Origin: Syntrophaceae bacterium
Lineage (GTDB): Bacteria > Desulfobacterota > SM23-61
Reading direction: 5' to 3'
Length of the DNA stretch: 43,882 nucleotides
Assembly (NCBI GenBank): GCA_013388675.1
Contig: JACAEW010000048.1
Coordinates: 1 to 43,882, forward strand
The translations under genes were made by a program, and so were the position numbers. The notes under the pieces were generated by a model. That model made no database searches. It was given only the letters and a program-made list of their open reading frames with translations, and was not told the origin of the DNA. How positions within the stretch are numbered: the first letter of the stretch is position 1; every line of letters starts with the position of its first letter. Shown in pieces: positions 41,398 to 43,882 of this stretch.

Positions 41398-43686
41398 CTA
41401 GGCCTCTTCCTCCCGCGGCCCGATGAAACCCACCCCCTGCTGGGAGTCCGCATCCAGATAAAGGTGGAGATAATCCCCCCCGCAAACCGAAGGAACATGG
41501 ATGACCCGGACCACTTTCTCGCAGTCTTGCACCTCCGGGGCCACCCGGGACAGGAGGTTTTCGCTGGACAGGAGAAAGGCTTCGTTCAGGACCACTCCCG
41601 GGTCGTCGGGAAAGAGGGGTACGATTACAATGTCGGCTTCGACCAGGTCCTGGAAAAAGTGAGTCCCGTAAGACACTTCGGGGGTGTAGCCCTCCTTAGC
41701 GAAGGCCACTTCCACGAGCAGCTTGGCTTTGTTGATGTTGGCATAGGTGACCTTGACTCCCAGGTTAATATCGTTGCTCCCCCAACGCCCGGGCCCCATC
41801 AGGGCGTAGCGCTTCTCGGCCAGCGCCTTGTTGAGCGTGTTCACCACCCCGGCGATCTCCATCTTTTCCTGGAAGGTGGGCAGGAGGTCGTAAGCCCTGG
41901 GGTTCACGTAAACGATGTATTCCATGTTGGCCACGATGCTGTTGGAGATCCCCGCCCGGGTGGTAAAAAGAACCCGTTCCGGCGAAATGTTTTCGGGGAT
42001 CTTCACCCGATCCAGTTCCTTCCGGGTGGAAAGGGAGCGGCACTGGAGAATGTAGAATTGATTCTCATCCCAGGCAAATTCGATATCCACGGGCCGGCCG
42101 TACGCAGCCTCAATTTTGGAAAGGATTTTTTTCGCCAGCGGGACGAAAGGGGTCTTTTCCAGGAAGTTTTCGAAGGTGAGACAGGATTCCCCCTCCTTCC
42201 AATCCTGAGTCTTGAACAGGGGCGGGGCCAGGTGGCCGTCCCGGTCTATCGAAACGGCGTAGAAGAGATCGGGGTGGTCCACCTGTTCTTTCAGGGTCCG
42301 GAAATCCACCGTCTCCATCCGGCCCGCCTTCAGGTTGAGCACATCCACCTGCTTCTGGGAATATTTCTTGACCTGCGCGGCGGTGGCCTCCGGCCGCAGC
42401 CGGGGATGACTGAGAGGAATCATCCGGGGATAATCCGAACCCACCCGGTCCACGGCCCGGGTCCCCAGGCCGAGGACCAGCCGCCCCAGCCCTTCTTCCT
42501 TGCGAATCTTGGGATTCCAGGCATAGACGTTGCGGGAGAAGAGGACCCCGGAAACAAAGGGGAAGAAATAATCGCCCCACCTTCGGCCCACCACCTTCTG
42601 CACCACCATGGCCATTCGCTCGTCAAAATCCAGGAGTCCGTGGTCCATACGGTAAAGGATGGGGTCGGGCCCGAAGGTGCTGGTGAAGACCCGTTTCAGC
42701 CCGCGAATGAAATGGGTGAGGCGGGTCTCCAGGTCTCCCTGGTTGGTCAGGAAGACGGAAAGGTACTTGCCGGAGAAGGCCAGGCCGAAGTTGTCCTCCA
42801 GGAGGCTCGAGGACCGAATGATGATGGGATGCTCCCCGATCTCCTCCAGGACCTTGCGGAAATCGTCGAGCACCTCGGGGGCAAAGGTGGCGTATTTGAA
42901 CTTCTCTTCCAAATGGAGGAATTCCTTCTCGATCTCCTCCCGGGTCTTGTATTTAAAGGTGTGAAATAGGTACAGATTGTTCCGGTCCAGGAACTCGGAA
43001 AAAACCCCCGAGTTCAAGTACCATGTATCGGGGACCCGGACGTGGGCCTCCAGCTCGGGGTCATGTTTCTCCAGAAGGGGCAGGAGGATCTTGTAAGCCA
43101 GGATCATTCCCGCCGCTTTTCCCCCCAGCCGTCCGGGCCGCCGGCGGCTCCATAAAACCCTGGGGAGGATGAGGTCCATATCCCGGATGGTAATGTGATT
43201 CTTGGCCAGGCTGATGAAGGGGAGCTGGTTGGATATGAACCGGCTGATGAGGGCAACGCGGATGCCGATGGCCTCTTCCGGGGAGATGTACACCTCGCCC
43301 ATGGGAATCTCGCAGAATTCCCGCAGGGCCCTTTGGATCTCCATGGAGGTGGCCTGGTCCCGGTTGACGACCATGCTGAGAGTCTGCGCCTTATCTCTCT
43401 TCCGGGCCAGGTTGATGTAGCTTTCGATTTCCGCCGGGGTGAAGGTGTTGGCGAAATAAGCGTCGGTCAGGGCTTCCACGTACTCCTGCCGGTTTTCCTC
43501 CGTGTCGGGCAGGCCGTCGGACTTCAAATGTTCGATGGCCTTTTGATAGAGGTTTTCCCGGCTGATGATCCCCCTCTGTTCCAGAACTTCCATGAAGGTA
43601 ATGTCCATCAGCCCCGTCAGGTGGGGATATTGATTTTTTTTGCGGATCAGGCGGTAAATTTTAAAGATATCCCAATTATTTTCCAT
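41398..43686 (-). CDS. PEP/pyruvate-binding domain protein (PEP-synthase-like, no phospho-His domain)
   Basis: 762 residues. After about 180 residues of helical N-terminus comes GRLGGKAAGMILAYKIL (GGKAAG at 188-193), matching the GGK-x-A/G-x-L start of the ATP-grasp PEP/pyruvate-binding domain, then HPIIIRSSSLLEDNFGLAFSGKYLSVF (about 310-335), and VDIEFAWDENQFYILQCRSLS (ATP-grasp end). The usual swivelling phospho-His domain and PEP-utilising TIM barrel of PpsA/PpdK are absent; instead there is a C-terminal segment with LMGPGRWGSNDINLGVKVTYANINKAKLLVE and SYGTHFFQDLVEADIVIVPLFPDD. It therefore probably binds ATP and acts on a partner rather than making PEP itself. No neighbour identifies the pathway. 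Confidence 0.8.
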   Translation of the reverse strand: MENNWDIFKIYRLIRKKNQYPHLTGLMDITFMEVLEQRGIISRENLYQKAIEHLKSDGLPDTEENRQEYVEALTDAYFANTFTPAEIESYINLARKRDKAQTLSMVVNRDQATSMEIQRALREFCEIPMGEVYISPEEAIGIRVALISRFISNQLPFISLAKNHITIRDMDLILPRVLWSRRRPGRLGGKAAGMILAYKILLPLLEKHDPELEAHVRVPDTWYLNSGVFSEFLDRNNLYLFHTFKYKTREEIEKEFLHLEEKFKYATFAPEVLDDFRKVLEEIGEHPIIIRSSSLLEDNFGLAFSGKYLSVFLTNQGDLETRLTHFIRGLKRVFTSTFGPDPILYRMDHGLLDFDERMAMVVQKVVGRRWGDYFFPFVSGVLFSRNVYAWNPKIRKEEGLGRLVLGLGTRAVDRVGSDYPRMIPLSHPRLRPEATAAQVKKYSQKQVDVLNLKAGRMETVDFRTLKEQVDHPDLFYAVSIDRDGHLAPPLFKTQDWKEGESCLTFENFLEKTPFVPLAKKILSKIEAAYGRPVDIEFAWDENQFYILQCRSLSTRKELDRVKIPENISPERVLFTTRAGISNSIVANMEYIVYVNPRAYDLLPTFQEKMEIAGVVNTLNKALAEKRYALMGPGRWGSNDINLGVKVTYANINKAKLLVEVAFAKEGYTPEVSYGTHFFQDLVEADIVIVPLFPDDPGVVLNEAFLLSSENLLSRVAPEVQDCEKVVRVIHVPSVCGGDYLHLYLDADSQQGVGFIGPREEEA

Positions 43687-43811
43687 CTTCTCGAACTTTT
43701 TCCTGCTTGGACTGGGGAGAACCCTAGGTCAGGGGGCTAAAATCCGAAATCCGAATGTCGGTTTCTATTTAGCCATTCGAAAAGCGAGTTCAAAATTTGT
43801 CAGGAAACCCC

Positions 43812-43845
43812 AAAATCCCCCTTGCTCCCCCTTTTTCAAAGGGGG
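43812..43845. repeat. Partial copy of the C6/G6 hairpin element
   Basis: CCCCCTTT (43827-43834) pairs with AAAGGGGG (43838-43845) around TTC; AAAATCCCCC (43812-43821) lies before it as in the full element at 20163-20212, but the matching outer right arm is missing, so this copy looks truncated. Confidence 0.6.
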
Positions 43846-43882
43846 AAATTCGCGTTTATTCATCGGAATCAATCCAAAAAGC

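Noticed and set aside
41179-42969. A 596-codon plus-strand open frame opposite the PEP/pyruvate-binding protein
   Set aside because: Antisense shadow; no motifs, and the minus-strand gene has clear ATP-grasp motifs.
1-43882. CRISPR arrays, tRNA or rRNA genes, insertion-sequence transposases
   Set aside because: No regularly spaced direct repeats, no tRNA-like cloverleaf I could identify, and no transposase-like protein was seen on either strand.

Overview
The window is a moderately GC-rich bacterial chromosome segment with about 42 densely packed genes, many joined by 4-base ATGA or GTGA start/stop overlaps. Content suggests an anaerobic or facultatively anaerobic member of the Desulfobacterota (former Deltaproteobacteria) or a relative: ferredoxin-type flavoproteins, a FixC/FixX/ETF module, a superoxide-reductase-like protein, a PEP-synthase-like protein, tripartite tricarboxylate and branched-chain amino-acid type transporters, and a probable selenoprotein. 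This is inference from gene content; no rRNA or tRNA gene is visible.

Layout. (1) 0.2-8.5 kb, minus strand: URO-D family protein, TctC, TctA and TctB, a class I/II aminotransferase, a cupin, a DAO-type FAD oxidoreductase and an FCD-type GntR regulator; this looks like uptake and oxidation of an organic or amino acid. (2) 8.5-9.15 kb: a non-coding gap with AT-rich palindromes and a FadR-type operator. (3) 9.15-16.5 kb, minus strand: UTRA-type GntR regulator, fumarate-reductase-like flavoprotein, Fe-S/NAD(P) flavoprotein (interrupted by an in-frame TAG), TctC, TctB, TctA, with a strong promoter and operator-like repeats before the regulator. (4) 16.7-21.4 kb, minus strand: acyl-CoA dehydrogenase, FixC, FixX, ETF beta, ETF alpha. 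(5) 21.8-23.1 kb, plus strand: class III aminotransferase. (6) 23.2-28.3 kb, minus strand: LivK, LivH, LivM, LivG, LivF. (7) 28.7-35.2 kb: geranylgeranyl-reductase-like protein, Hsp70-like ATPase, superoxide-reductase-like protein with a 60-residue H-X13-H membrane protein, a two-helix membrane protein, a HepT/MntA toxin-antitoxin pair, a protein resembling ATC hydrolase, and a hotdog thioesterase. (8) 35.3-40.2 kb, plus strand: a second LivK-H-M-G-F set, a mirror image of the first. (9) 40.3-43.7 kb, minus strand: a DedA-rhodanese fusion and a large PEP/pyruvate-binding protein.

The most notable signal is in the DedA-rhodanese gene. The frame meets TGA exactly where the family carries a cysteine (C-x-C-P), stays open for 40 more rhodanese-like codons, and has a perfect hairpin with a G-containing loop 21 nt after the TGA, fitting a bacterial SECIS element. 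It is therefore a candidate selenocysteine protein. Second is the in-frame TAG in the Fe-S flavoprotein gene at 13723-13725: a nonsense mutation, a gene split with translational restart, or a recoded codon.

Intergenic DNA is rich in small repeats: GTAGGGGC-type palindromes, C6/G6 hairpins, ACCCCA hexamers and degenerate GCAATC or CGAAACTC runs.
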